NCBI RefSeq assembly: GCF_029392315.1
Contig: NZ_CP113939.1
Location: 248,001 to 312,000 of the forward strand
DNA: 64,000 nt
Direction: 5' to 3'
Source of the DNA: Bifidobacterium sp. ESL0690
GTDB taxonomy: Bacteria; Actinomycetota; Actinomycetes; Actinomycetales; Bifidobacteriaceae
The notes beneath the pieces were generated by a model. It did no database searches. It was not told the DNA's origin and saw nothing but the letters and a program-made list of their open reading frames with translations. How positions within the stretch are numbered: position 1 is the first letter of the stretch; the number at the start of each line of letters is the position of its first letter. Both the position numbers and the translations under genes were made by a program. Below are positions 1 through 8,289 of this stretch, piece after piece.

Positions 1-252
1 GAAGGCCCGTACCTGCGCACCCACGAAGGCTTCACCGAATACAAGACCACCGCGGTTCCGGTCATCGACCGCCCGGGCGCCGGCGATTCGTTCGTCGCGG
101 CCACGCTGCACGGCTACCTTTCCGGTGACATTGCCGAAGGCGTCAAGTGGGGCCAGCGTGCTTCCAAGTTCGCCATCACCCACAAGGGCGATCTGACCCG
201 CATCCGTCCCGACGAGCTGGACATCCCGCTGGGTACTGACATCGATCGATAG
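1..252 (+). CDS. PfkB/ribokinase-family sugar kinase, C-terminal fragment
   Basis: The frame is open from the window edge to a TAG stop, so only the last 83 residues are present. The fragment carries the PfkB signature 2 motif DRPGAGDSFVAA, where the Asp of GAGD is the catalytic base that activates the sugar hydroxyl and the Gly residues form the anion hole. The C-terminal helices that follow are typical of ribokinase-like folds. It lies 41 bp upstream of an MFS transporter and one gene before an AraD-like protein, so a role in phosphorylating an imported sugar or ketose is plausible. The substrate cannot be read from this fragment, because the lid and sugar-binding parts lie outside the window. 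Confidence 0.85.
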   Translation, partial: EGPYLRTHEGFTEYKTTAVPVIDRPGAGDSFVAATLHGYLSGDIAEGVKWGQRASKFAITHKGDLTRIRPDELDIPLGTDIDR

Positions 253-293
253 TATTTATTGTCAAATATTAAAGAGAAACAAGGAATAAGAAT

Positions 294-1670
294 ATGAGCA
301 CAACTACAAACGCTCCGGCTTCACCCGCCGCATCGTCGGCACCGCTGAAAGCCTATGAGCAAATGGATTCCCGGCCGCTGACCGGTCACCAGAAAAGCAT
401 CATCTCCCTGGTGATTCTCGGCAACGTCTCCGAATTCTTCGACATGTTCCTCATCGGCTTCGTGGTCTCGCTGCTGACCACCGCATGGAAGCTGACAGGC
501 TTCGAAGCCGGCGTCATTCTGGCCTGCTCGGGTCTCGGCACCGTCATCGGCTCCATTCTCTGGGGACGCTTGGCCGATAAGTTCGGCCGCAAGCACGCCT
601 TCCAGTGGTGCGTGATCTGCTTCGTCACCTTCACCGTGCTTTCGGTGTTCCTGCCCGACCGCGCCTGGGCGCTGCTCGCCTTCCTGCGCATCGGCGTAGG
701 CGTTGGCGTCGGCGGCCTCAACATCACCTCCATCCCTTACGTTCAGGAGTTCGTCCCGAGCAAGAACCGCGGCATGCTTTCCGGCCTCGCGTCGGTCTTC
801 ATCCCGCTTGGTCTGCTGCTCGGCTCCGTCTCCCAGAGCATCGTCGGCGACAACTGGCGTATCCTCATCGCCATCGGCGCCCTGCCGGTGCTCCTGCTCA
901 TCTGGTTGCACTATGTTCCTGAATCCCCTCGTTTCTATCAGACCAAGGGTCAGGACGACAAGGCTCGCGAGGCTCTCGCTTGGGCCATGGAACTCCCGCT
1001 TGATCAGGTCGGCGAGCTTCCTGACGTCGAGGTCGAGAAGAAGGTCGGCTACAAGGAGCTCTTCAGCAAGCACATGCGTCCGCTGGTCATCATCACTATC
1101 GGCTCGTTCTGCTTCATGATGGGCAGCTTCGCCATCCAGTCCTGGGGCCAGACGTTGCTCAAGGACGCGTTCCACTTCACCCCGCAGATGGTCGCCTACC
1201 TGTTCATGGGCGTTTCGGTGGCCGACTGCATCGGCCGCTTCGGCTCCGCTTGGCTCGCTGACGTCATCGGCCGTCGCTGGACGATGTTCATCTTCGGCAT
1301 CGTCGGTGCTCTGGGTTGCTTCTACGCCGCGTTCTTCCACAGCTCCGGCTGGGCATTCTACATCGCGGTTCTCATCATCATGACCTTCGCCGATGGTGCG
1401 TTCGGCATCCTCAACGCCTTCGGTGGCGAGCAGTTCCCGAACGACGTGCGTTCCACCGGTCTCGGCTTGGGCTACGGCCTCGGCGCCATCGCCAAGGTCA
1501 TTGGCCCGGCTCTCATGGGCGTGCTCGTCGGCGGCAGCTTCGTCGCCCAGCACATCGACATCTCCGTGATTACCAAGGCGTTCAGCTTCTTCGGTATCTG
1601 CCTGGTCATCGGCGCGATTACTTACCTCTTCGCGCAGGAGACCCGTGGCAAGGACCTCGAGAGCCTGTAA
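294..1670 (+). CDS. MFS transporter, sugar or organic acid:H+ symporter type
   Basis: A 458-residue polytopic membrane protein with about 12 hydrophobic segments. After TM2 it shows the MFS motif GRLADKFGRK, repeated in the second half as ADVIGRRWT, and PESPRFY follows TM6. That last motif is characteristic of the sugar porter and metabolite:H+ symporter branches. The N-terminus is a hydrophilic Ala/Ser/Pro-rich tail of about 35 residues. The start is ATG after the AAACAAGGAATAAG spacer. It sits between a PfkB kinase and an AraD-like enzyme, so it probably brings in the substrate of that short pathway by proton symport. A strong rho-independent terminator follows, so it is likely the last gene of the kinase transcript. 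The substrate is unknown; a pentose, a ketose or a sugar acid would fit. Confidence 0.85.
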   Translation: MSTTTNAPASPAASSAPLKAYEQMDSRPLTGHQKSIISLVILGNVSEFFDMFLIGFVVSLLTTAWKLTGFEAGVILACSGLGTVIGSILWGRLADKFGRKHAFQWCVICFVTFTVLSVFLPDRAWALLAFLRIGVGVGVGGLNITSIPYVQEFVPSKNRGMLSGLASVFIPLGLLLGSVSQSIVGDNWRILIAIGALPVLLLIWLHYVPESPRFYQTKGQDDKAREALAWAMELPLDQVGELPDVEVEKKVGYKELFSKHMRPLVIITIGSFCFMMGSFAIQSWGQTLLKDAFHFTPQMVAYLFMGVSVADCIGRFGSAWLADVIGRRWTMFIFGIVGALGCFYAAFFHSSGWAFYIAVLIIMTFADGAFGILNAFGGEQFPNDVRSTGLGLGYGLGAIAKVIGPALMGVLVGGSFVAQHIDISVITKAFSFFGICLVIGAITYLFAQETRGKDLESL

Positions 1671-1692
1671 GCTTTCGTGAAGTCGTGTTAGG

Positions 1693-1750
1693 TTCCGCCA
1701 TATTCGCACTACTTGCAGCAAGCGGGTGGTGCGGTATGGCGGAATTTTTT
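1693..1750 (+). terminator. Rho-independent terminator after the MFS gene
   Basis: A 10-bp perfect stem, TTCCGCCATA with TATGGCGGAA, is extended by an inner CGCAC/GTGCG stem and followed directly by six T residues. It ends the kinase/MFS transcript 23 bp after the MFS stop codon. Confidence 0.9.
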
Positions 1751-1897
1751 ATCATGACATTCTTGGGGCTTCGGTTTGCGGCCGCGCTTATGTGAGCGGT
1801 AACGTAGATGTTGTAAATTTGGAATATCAATAAATATGAATGATTGCCAGTGACGTGGAAGTCGCGTTTGCGGTAATCGTGATTGAAAGGAATAAAT

Positions 1898-2590
1898 ATG
1901 ACTACTTTGGATGATTTCGGACCTGAAGTCCGCGCCGAGGTCAAGCAGGTGCGCGAGGTCGTCGCCTCGCTGCACGAGCAGCTGATCAAGTGGAACCTCG
2001 TCGTGTGGACCGCCGGCAACGTTTCGCAGCGTCTGCGCACGGCCGATCTGATGGTCATCAAGCCTTCTGGAATGCGCTACGAGAGCCTGACGCCGGAGTC
2101 GATGGTGGTCTGCGACCTCAACGGTGATCCGGTCGACGGCTTGGCCGGCCCCAGTTCCGACACCAAGTCCCATGCGTATATCTATCGCAATATGCCGGAT
2201 GTCTACGGCGTTGTGCACACCCATTCCACCTACGCCACGGCTTGGGCGGCCACCGGCCAGAACATTCCTTGCGGCTTGACGATGATGGGCGACGAGTTTG
2301 GTGGCCCGGTTCCGGTCGGTCCGTTTGAGCTCATTGGTTCTGAGGCTATTGGCAAGGGCGTCGTGGATACGCTGAAGAAGTACCCTCATTCCCCGGCCGT
2401 CCTGATGCAGAACCATGGCCCGTTCACCATCGGCAAGGACGGCGAGGCTGCCGTCAAGGCCGCTGCGATGACTGAGGAGGTGGCGCACACGATGTGGGCC
2501 GCCCGCCAGATCGGCGACATCATCCCGATTGCGCAGGAAGACATCGATAAGTTGAATGATCGCTACCAGAATGTGTATGGACAGCACTGA
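1898..2590 (+). CDS. araD: L-ribulose-5-phosphate 4-epimerase-like class II aldolase
   Basis: A 230-residue class II aldolase/epimerase, close to the usual AraD length of about 230. Visible motifs are WTAGNVSQR (phosphate-binding loop), IKPSGMRYESL, PSSDTKSHAYIYR with the acidic metal-site region, VVHTHSTYATAWA (two zinc-ligand His) and QNHGPFTIG (third zinc-ligand His). The HTHSTYATAWA block resembles AraD more than L-fuculose-1-phosphate aldolase. It would interconvert L-ribulose 5-phosphate and D-xylulose 5-phosphate, feeding the phosphoketolase route. I chose the ATG at 1898 because GAAAGGA lies 6 bp upstream; a TTG at 1883 would put that Shine-Dalgarno inside the gene. It stands alone between two terminators, with araA and araB not in view. 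FucA or another epimerase of the family remains possible. Confidence 0.8.
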   Translation: MTTLDDFGPEVRAEVKQVREVVASLHEQLIKWNLVVWTAGNVSQRLRTADLMVIKPSGMRYESLTPESMVVCDLNGDPVDGLAGPSSDTKSHAYIYRNMPDVYGVVHTHSTYATAWAATGQNIPCGLTMMGDEFGGPVPVGPFELIGSEAIGKGVVDTLKKYPHSPAVLMQNHGPFTIGKDGEAAVKAAAMTEEVAHTMWAARQIGDIIPIAQEDIDKLNDRYQNVYGQH

Positions 2591-2604
2591 AAAATATGGA
2601 GCGT

Positions 2605-2665
2605 CATCGCGCCGCCGACGACTTCGACATACCTTAAGTATGCCTTCGTCGACGGCGACACGATG
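2605..2665. repeat. Long imperfect hairpin downstream of araD
   Basis: Two 28-nt arms flank a 5-nt CTTAA loop and match at about 20 of 28 positions. The matching blocks are CATCG at the outside, CGCCG and CGAC in the middle and CATAC next to the loop. It lies between the araD stop and the terminator at 2721. No T-tract follows, so it looks like an RNA structure or a degenerate palindromic repeat rather than a terminator. Confidence 0.5.
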
Positions 2666-2720
2666 CCGCACACATATTTCGGTTTTGATGTTAATGGACC
2701 GCTAAGTCCCAATAGATAGC

Positions 2721-2760
2721 AATTGGGCACTCCCCGGAATTCGTGAGGAGTGCCCAATTT
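2721..2760 (+). terminator. Terminator between araD and the convergent lut operon
   Basis: A 13-bp perfect stem (AATTGGGCACTCC with its complement) encloses a 13-nt loop and is followed by TTATTATTT. On the plus strand it ends the araD transcript. The minus-strand side has no T-tract, so lut termination would rely on something else, perhaps the 7-bp TCGCCTG/CAGGCGA stem at 2781-2802. Confidence 0.8.
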
Positions 2761-2825
2761 ATTATTTCAACGGTAATCTATCGCCTGTGACTAGTCAGGC
2801 GACAGACGCAGTAAGTCAGCGGCAA

Positions 2826-3527
2826 TCACATATCTTCGACGACCAGATAGGTCATATCCAACGGACCGTGGACGCCGACGACCAGAACCATCTCGATATC
2901 GCCGGTGGATGAGGTGCCGGTGATGAAGTTGATGTTCGAGGTCTTGAGCTCGCCCGACTTCAAAGCCGGCTCGTAGTAGTCCATCGCCTGACGGGTGCGC
3001 GCGACAATCTTCGACTTGCGGATGATGCTCAGGTAGTGCACTGGCAGGAAGTGGAAGGCACGGCCCTGGCCGGGTGTGGTCGGAGCGGTGATGGTGCAGG
3101 ATTCCGCACACAGGAAGTCGGCGAAACCGATGGCCGCCTCCGAGTGGTTCGCAGTGTCGATGTTGACCTCGCGGCCGGCGCCCGGCACCCAGAAGGAAGG
3201 CTTCGGGTCGAGCCCGTCGCGCCACTCTTCAAGCCCGAAGGCCTGATAGTTCTCGTCGTAGGTCGGCAGCAGCAGTTTGCCGTCGGCCTTCGCCGCGATG
3301 AACTTGTTGAGCGCCGTGGGGAGCTCCGCCTTGGTGGTGGTCTGGAAATCGACGTGCACGGCAGGCGCGTTCTGGCGCGCGATCTCAAGCAGCTCATCCT
3401 GGCTATGCCCGGAAAGCGTGCTCTCCGGAAGGTCGTTGACCGGGGTCATCGGATGATTCTGGAGCTGATGGCGCGGACGCCCGCTCTTCGCCGCTAGATA
3501 ATCAAGGAATACCTCGCGATCGGTCAT
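2826..3527 (-). CDS. lutC: LutC-type lactate utilisation protein (LUD domain)
   Basis: A 233-residue protein of the LUD (DUF162) family. The C-terminal half has the family pattern: AIGFADFLCAESCTITAPT, then RAFHFLPVHYLSIIRKSKIV and finally NINFITGTSSTGDIEMVLVVGVHGP, the glycine-rich conserved end. LutC is the small non-Fe-S subunit of the LutABC complex, which oxidises L-lactate to pyruvate in the cytoplasm. It is the last gene of lutA-lutB-lutC and starts 3 bp after the lutB stop, so it is probably translationally coupled. The length fits the usual LutC size of about 240. There is nothing in it to indicate a different substrate. Confidence 0.88.
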   Translation of the reverse strand: MTDREVFLDYLAAKSGRPRHQLQNHPMTPVNDLPESTLSGHSQDELLEIARQNAPAVHVDFQTTTKAELPTALNKFIAAKADGKLLLPTYDENYQAFGLEEWRDGLDPKPSFWVPGAGREVNIDTANHSEAAIGFADFLCAESCTITAPTTPGQGRAFHFLPVHYLSIIRKSKIVARTRQAMDYYEPALKSGELKTSNINFITGTSSTGDIEMVLVVGVHGPLDMTYLVVEDM

Positions 3528-3530
3528 TGC

Positions 3531-5447
3531 TCAGTCCTTCTTTCCATCTGTTGCGGCATCGCTCGGCGCGGCCGGATTCGTCGGGTTGTTCGCTACTGCT
3601 TGTTTCAGCACCGGGTTGGCGGCAGCCGCAGCAGCAGCCTCCGGGGTGACGACAGGGGTAGGCAGAGGAACGGGGGAGACGGCCTTCTTGCCGTAGTTGC
3701 CGGTTCCGGCTTCCTCGATCGATCCCAAAGCCACTGGCACGGTTGCGTCGCTCAATGGTGCCCGCTCCAGGAGGCCGTCCTTCGCGGCTTTGCGCGCTGA
3801 AACGCTGTTGTCATACGAGCCGAAGTCCGGGGTGTTCGGGTTTTGCGCCAGAATCTCGCGCTGTGCCTTGTTGAACTCCTCGTTGTTGCCCGCAGCCTTG
3901 TACTGCTCCTTCTTACGCTTGTTGAACCACGTGCGGAAGTTCTTGGAATGGGCCGGCGGTTCGGGCAGGTCGCGGACCTTGGTCCACCCGCCGAAGACGA
4001 ACGGCATCCATTCCTCGTGCTTGCCGTTTTCGTTGAGGTTCTTGGCCGTGTCGGGAACACGCTTGCCGGAAGGCGTCTTGATACCCTTCTTGGCAATCGT
4101 GTTCATCGCGACGTGGTCGAAGGTGAGCGCGGTGCGGAAGAGCGAGGAATGGCCGGTGCCAATACCGACGACCTTCATCACGGTGTCGGCGATCAGGTCG
4201 CCCATGTGCTTGTCGTTCATCTCGATCTCGCGGTGCTTCAGAATCATCTCGTGCAGCGGAATCTTGACCGGGCAGGTCGCGGTGCAGGCCGAACACAGCG
4301 AGCACGCATACGGCAGGTCGTGGAACTCGTCATAGTCGCCTTGCAGCAACGGGGAGAGCACGACGCCGATGGGCCCCGGATAGATGGAGCCATAGCCCTT
4401 GCCGCCGATGTTGCGGTAGATCGGGCAGACGTTCAGGCAGGAAGCGCAGCGGATGCACTGCAGGATTGGCTCGAACTCAGTGCCGAGCGCATTGGAACGC
4501 CCGTTGTCGACGATGACCACGTAGAAGTCCTCGGGTCCGTCGGCCTCGTCGGGGAGCTTCGGAGATACGAAGCTGCAGTAGGAGGTGAGCTTGGAACCGA
4601 CGGCGGAACGGACCAGCATATTGTCCATTGTCTCTGCCTCGCGCAGTGTCGGCACGATACGTTCCATGCCCATGACGACCACCTGCGTAGGCGCAATGGA
4701 CATCGAAAGATCGGCGTTGCCTTCGTTGGTGACGATGTTGACCATGCCTTGGTCGGCGACGGCGAAGTTGCAGCCGGTGATTGACATGTCGGCCTCAAGG
4801 AACCGTTCACGCAGTACCTTGCGGGAGAAACGTGCCTCGTGCTGCGGGTCGTTGTCGCCGGTGTAGCCGATCTTGCGGAAGAGCTCGAGCACCTGGTCGC
4901 GGTTCTTGTGCAATGCCGGGAAGACCAAGTGGGAGGGCTCATCCCAGTTGTCGAGCTCCAAGATAAACTCGGCCAGATCCGTTTCGGTGACCTTGACATC
5001 CGGTATCTTCAGCAAGGCCTTGTCGAGCCCGATTTCGGAGGTGACCATGGACTTCGGCTTGACGATCTTGTGCGCCTGCTTCTTCTTCACCAGGTCGGTG
5101 ATGAAATCACGCGCTTCGACATCGGTCTGCGCGAAGAAGACGTGCCCGCCGCGCTTTTCGACGTTGTCGGAGAATTCCTCCAAGTAGTCGGGCAGGTAGC
5201 GCACGCACTGCTGGCGAATCTGCTCGCCGAGGTCACGCCAGCCTTCCCAGTTGCCGAGCTCGGCACGTGCGGTCTCGCGCTTGACCCACTGCGCGTCCTG
5301 CGCGTTGGAAATGGCCTTGTGCGCGAACTTGTCCTTTTCGTTGATCTTCACGCGGGTGACGAAATTGGGGTCGCCGTATTGCAGCATCGTACCGGTCTTC
5401 TTGCCGGTGCGCTTGAACAGGGTATCGTCCATCTGGGTGTCGCTCAT
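3531..5447 (-). CDS. lutB: LutB-type Fe-S protein of lactate oxidation
   Basis: A 638-residue iron-sulfur protein. Residues from about 60 to 320 form a LUD domain (for example NFAVADQGMVNIVTNEGN). Two [4Fe-4S] ferredoxin motifs follow, CIRCASCLNVCP near residue 335 and CSLCSACTATCP near 385, then the LutB C-terminal domain. LutB is usually about 470-500 residues, so this one has roughly 140 extra. The last 80 or so are a Pro/Ala-rich low-complexity tail unlikely to be catalytic. It overlaps lutA by the ATGA quartet, and its Shine-Dalgarno (GAGGAGG) lies inside lutA, which points to coupled translation. It would pass electrons from lactate oxidation between LutA and LutC. Confidence 0.9.
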   Translation of the reverse strand: MSDTQMDDTLFKRTGKKTGTMLQYGDPNFVTRVKINEKDKFAHKAISNAQDAQWVKRETARAELGNWEGWRDLGEQIRQQCVRYLPDYLEEFSDNVEKRGGHVFFAQTDVEARDFITDLVKKKQAHKIVKPKSMVTSEIGLDKALLKIPDVKVTETDLAEFILELDNWDEPSHLVFPALHKNRDQVLELFRKIGYTGDNDPQHEARFSRKVLRERFLEADMSITGCNFAVADQGMVNIVTNEGNADLSMSIAPTQVVVMGMERIVPTLREAETMDNMLVRSAVGSKLTSYCSFVSPKLPDEADGPEDFYVVIVDNGRSNALGTEFEPILQCIRCASCLNVCPIYRNIGGKGYGSIYPGPIGVVLSPLLQGDYDEFHDLPYACSLCSACTATCPVKIPLHEMILKHREIEMNDKHMGDLIADTVMKVVGIGTGHSSLFRTALTFDHVAMNTIAKKGIKTPSGKRVPDTAKNLNENGKHEEWMPFVFGGWTKVRDLPEPPAHSKNFRTWFNKRKKEQYKAAGNNEEFNKAQREILAQNPNTPDFGSYDNSVSARKAAKDGLLERAPLSDATVPVALGSIEEAGTGNYGKKAVSPVPLPTPVVTPEAAAAAAANPVLKQAVANNPTNPAAPSDAATDGKKD

Positions 5448-6268
5448 ACCAAGGCCTCCTCGTGCGCGTTGGAATGTTCCAAAGTCTGTTGGTCGATGGC
5501 CCTGCGTTGCGTGGCGTCGACGTACTTCACGCGGCTCATGTCGACATTGCTGTTGAGCACTTCCGCCAGATGCATGATGGTGATCTTCTTGCCCAGGCGG
5601 TTGAAACGCCCGCCGATGTTCATCAGGCAGCCGGGGTCGCAGGAAATCAAGACCTGTGCGCCGGTGCTTTCGACGTCCGAGACCTTCTCGTTGACCATTT
5701 CCTGGGAGACCTCGGGCATCTTCATGGAGAACATGCCGCCGAAACCGCAGCAGTTTTCGATATGCGGCAGTTCCTTGACCGTAAGGCCCTTGACGTGGTC
5801 CATAAGAATATAAGGACTTTCGCGCTCGCCGAGCAGGCGCGTCATATGACAGGAACGGTGGTAAGTGGCCACGGCGTCCAGTTCCGCCCCGGCATCGAGC
5901 ACGCCGAGCACGCGGTAGAGGAACTGCGAGAACTCGTAGGTCTTGTTGGCCATCTCGTGGGCCTTGGCCTTGTACGCGTCATCGCCCTTGGGCAGGTGGA
6001 ACTGCAGTTCCTTCAACATATTGACGCAGGAACCGGCAGGGCCGACGATGTAATCGGCGTCGACGCTCATCAGGGCATCGATCTCGTTGTGCATCACCTT
6101 TGTGGATTCCTTGACGTATCCGCTATTGAATGTAATCTGTCCGCAGCAGATCTGTTGCATCGGCATGTAAGTTTCGCAGCCGAATCTTTCCAGAACTTCA
6201 ACCATGGCTTTCCCAACATTGGGAAATATCAGGTCGACCAGGCAGGTGGAGAAAATCACTACCTTCAT
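5444..6268 (-). CDS. lutA: LutA-type Fe-S oxidoreductase with two CCG domains
   Basis: A 274-residue protein with two cysteine-rich CCG domains: ICCGQ near residue 42 with GSCVNM near 103, and SCHMTR near 163 with NCCGFGGMFS near 197. This is the heterodisulfide-reductase D-like architecture that binds an unusual Fe-S cluster. LutA is the predicted catalytic and electron-transfer subunit of LutABC and replaces a flavin or quinone lactate dehydrogenase. The start is supported by AAGGAG six bases upstream. It is the first gene of the operon, and the 470-bp AT-rich region before it carries two perfect palindromes. No GntR-type lutR regulator lies nearby, so control must come from elsewhere. GlpC-like homologues exist, but the lutABC order makes LutA the best reading. 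Confidence 0.9.
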   Translation of the reverse strand: MKVVIFSTCLVDLIFPNVGKAMVEVLERFGCETYMPMQQICCGQITFNSGYVKESTKVMHNEIDALMSVDADYIVGPAGSCVNMLKELQFHLPKGDDAYKAKAHEMANKTYEFSQFLYRVLGVLDAGAELDAVATYHRSCHMTRLLGERESPYILMDHVKGLTVKELPHIENCCGFGGMFSMKMPEVSQEMVNEKVSDVESTGAQVLISCDPGCLMNIGGRFNRLGKKITIMHLAEVLNSNVDMSRVKYVDATQRRAIDQQTLEHSNAHEEALV

Positions 6269-6435
6269 CTTGACTCCTTCGAGTTGGCCTTAGATGTTAT
6301 TGCTTTAGGCTTCTATCGATGCTTCCTTGCACGTGAATTCAACGTTCAATGTCCCATCAAAAACAACCTTTAACATATAACGATATACGGCGAGAATTAA
6401 AAAAAGCCGCAATTTACCATAAATTCAAGATTGTC

Positions 6436-6455
6436 AATGTGAGCTTGCTCACATT
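6436..6455. promoter_or_regulatory. Perfect CRP-like palindrome upstream of lutA
   Basis: Two 9-bp arms, AATGTGAGC and GCTCACATT, flank a TT centre. The core reads TGTGA-N6-TCACA, the textbook CRP/FNR-family operator layout. It lies about 170-190 bp upstream of the lutA start codon. Which regulator reads it is inference; a GntR-type or CRP/FNR-family protein encoded outside this window would fit. Confidence 0.6.
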
Positions 6456-6484
6456 TAATGGTTAAACTGGGGTCTAATAACATC

Positions 6485-6498
6485 TTTGTTGCAACAAA
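6485..6498. promoter_or_regulatory. 14-bp perfect palindrome upstream of lutA
   Basis: TTTGTTGCAACAAA is perfectly self-complementary and lies 30 bp upstream of the CRP-like site in the sense of lut transcription. It could be a second operator (MarR- or LacI-sized) or chance in AT-rich DNA. Confidence 0.4.
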
Positions 6499-6745
6499 TT
6501 GATTGAAAATGTTGATAAAACAAATGAATTACCGTTTTCGATAACTATATTCCAAGTCTGTATATTATTGCGACACGTCGTGCTGTAAAGTTGCGAAATG
6601 AGCCGTTTGCGCCATTTTGCTTATATTCATTGATGATTTTTCGCATTGCCGGTTAACAGGTGATTGGCTGTTGTTGGGACGATAATAACGTTTGACATCT
6701 ATTTTTGCAATACAATATTACTCCAATCGTGGAGTTTTCAAAAGC

Positions 6746-7462
6746 TCAGTCGGCGATTTCGCTTTCTTCGACCGCTGAGGTTTCCTCCACGCTCTCCGCG
6801 GTTTTCTTCTTGCCGAACTTGGCCTTCAAGAGGCCGATGATGGTGGGCAGCAGTGAGATGACGAGGATGGCGACGATGACCAACTCGAAGTTCTCCTGCA
6901 CGATGGGAATGCCACCGAAGAAGTAGCCGAGCAAAGTAAACAAAGTGGACCAAGTGAGTCCGCCAAGCATCGAGAACGGCGTAAACCGCCGCCAGCGCAT
7001 GCCCGAAAGCCCGGAGATGAACGGCATGAACGTGCGGATGAACGGGAAGAAACGGCCGAGGAAGACGGCGAGCGGGCCCCACTTGTCGATCATGGCCTCG
7101 GTTTTGGCGAGGCGTTCGGGGGTCATGGCCTTGACCTTGCCGCTTTCGATGATCTTGCGGCCGAAGAAATGGCCTATGAAGTAGTTGCATTGGTCACCGA
7201 TGATCGGGGCGAGCCACACAATCGGCAACAGCGCGATCAGGGGGAGCGCGGATTTGCCGGTCACTGCGTCGGGTGCGGCGAAGAAGCCGGCTGCGAACAG
7301 CAGCGAGTCACCGGGCAGGAATGGGAAGAAAACGACGCCGGTCTCGATGAAGACGATGAGGAAGATGAAGCCGAGCGTCGGCGCCACCCCCATCGAGATC
7401 CAGCCGGCGATGATGGTGCGCGGGTCTTTCAGAAGCTCAATGAGGAAGTGAATGAAACCCAT
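6746..7462 (-). CDS. DedA family membrane protein
   Basis: A 238-residue integral membrane protein of the DedA/VTT family. Family features in order are FIETGVVFFPFLPGDSLLFAAG near residues 39-60, FLGRFFPFIRTFMPFISGLSGM near 140-160 (the conserved arginine-bearing re-entrant region), and late hydrophobic segments. Members help translocate lipid carriers such as undecaprenyl phosphate and maintain proton-motive force. The C-terminus is a charged, Glu-rich cytosolic tail (about residues 215-238). It stands alone, on the same strand as lut but separated from it by about 480 bp. No pathway can be read from the context. Confidence 0.88.
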   Translation of the reverse strand: MGFIHFLIELLKDPRTIIAGWISMGVAPTLGFIFLIVFIETGVVFFPFLPGDSLLFAAGFFAAPDAVTGKSALPLIALLPIVWLAPIIGDQCNYFIGHFFGRKIIESGKVKAMTPERLAKTEAMIDKWGPLAVFLGRFFPFIRTFMPFISGLSGMRWRRFTPFSMLGGLTWSTLFTLLGYFFGGIPIVQENFELVIVAILVISLLPTIIGLLKAKFGKKKTAESVEETSAVEESEIAD

Positions 7463-8289
7463 GGTGTCCCGTCTATAGTCCTATTAATTGCAGTGTTCGC
7501 GTTCGTGGTCGCAAGCCCGTTGGCTGCTATATGTTGGTGAGCGGCTTGGCGGCTTGGCCGTGTGGGCAGTCGGCTGGTCTGCAGACGCCATGAACGGATG
7601 CGGCGTGCAGGTGGCAGCTGATTTGGTCCAACTTCGCCACTTTACCAGCAACATTCTGGCAATTGGCTGCCAAATGCCTGACCCCCATATGAATCTCACA
7701 AATCGTCTTGCGGCAAAGCTGGGGAATGGCGCTCCGCTTCTGCCGGGTTCGGGAGGCTTTCACGGGTTACTTGAGGCTTGCTGGGCAATGAGCCCACGCT
7801 CACTTCCTATATATTGTTTCGCGTCATCGCCGACGTGAATCTGTTCGGCGGGGGTCTTGGGAATCGACAACCAGTGTCTTATGTAAAGAAAATGTGAAAA
7901 TTGTCAAACAAGTAAAAATGGCAAAATCTTGAAAGAGATAGTTAATATCACAATATGATTATTTTGAAGTTCTATAAAACGTTTGATTAAATTTTTGTAA
8001 GACCAACTGCGAGAAGCGGTTTAACATAATTAATATTTAAAATTATCGGAATTGACTATTTAGGAAAACTTCCAAAAAACCTTGTAACTGGTCAAATAAA
8101 GCCGTTTTGTTACCTCGATTATTAGGCTCTCGGCAATCTTTCTTTCTGTAATATGAAAAGCGAAGTCAAATTGAAATACATAGAAAATAGAAAATTAGAC
8201 AATATTTAACGTTTGTACGTCAAACGTTATTTATTATATATATTTTATTTTTTTGCCTAAGGAGTTATGGGCAGACTGGGGAGTGCTTT
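7463..8289. other. Long gene-poor region upstream of the pilus genes
   Basis: About 830 bp without a convincing gene. The first 400 bp is of mixed composition, with overlapping short frames on both strands that lack Shine-Dalgarno sequences or family motifs. From about 7870 to 8260 the DNA is extremely AT-rich. That suits a promoter region bound by a nucleoid silencer of the Lsr2 type (inference). A perfect inverted repeat lies at 8207-8229. No long poly-G or poly-C tract of the kind linked to pilus phase variation is visible. Confidence 0.5.
8207..8229. promoter_or_regulatory. Inverted repeat upstream of the pilin operon
   Basis: Nine-base arms TAACGTTTG and CAAACGTTA flank a 5-nt TACGT spacer, 61 bp upstream of the first pilin start. 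The size and position suit a repressor or activator site for the pilus operon. The regulator is unknown. Confidence 0.5.

Larger units (their letters stand above)
6269..6745. promoter_or_regulatory. AT-rich control region of the lut operon
   Basis: A gene-free region of about 480 bp between the lutA start and the end of the DedA gene; both genes run on the minus strand. It is much more AT-rich than the flanking genes and contains the palindromes at 6436-6455 and 6485-6498. I see no convincing ORF and no clear DedA terminator in it. Confidence 0.5.

Noticed and set aside
321-1721. 466-codon minus-strand ORF opposite the MFS gene, and similar long antisense ORFs opposite GH65, rsmI, kup and xylA.
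   Set aside because: They are antisense shadows caused by high GC at third codon positions. They are rich in Asp, Glu, Arg and His, lack family motifs, and lie opposite clear genes.
7488-7838. Overlapping ORFs of 70-116 codons on both strands after the DedA gene.
   Set aside because: No ribosome-binding site, no recognisable family, and mutually overlapping frames with unusual residue use.
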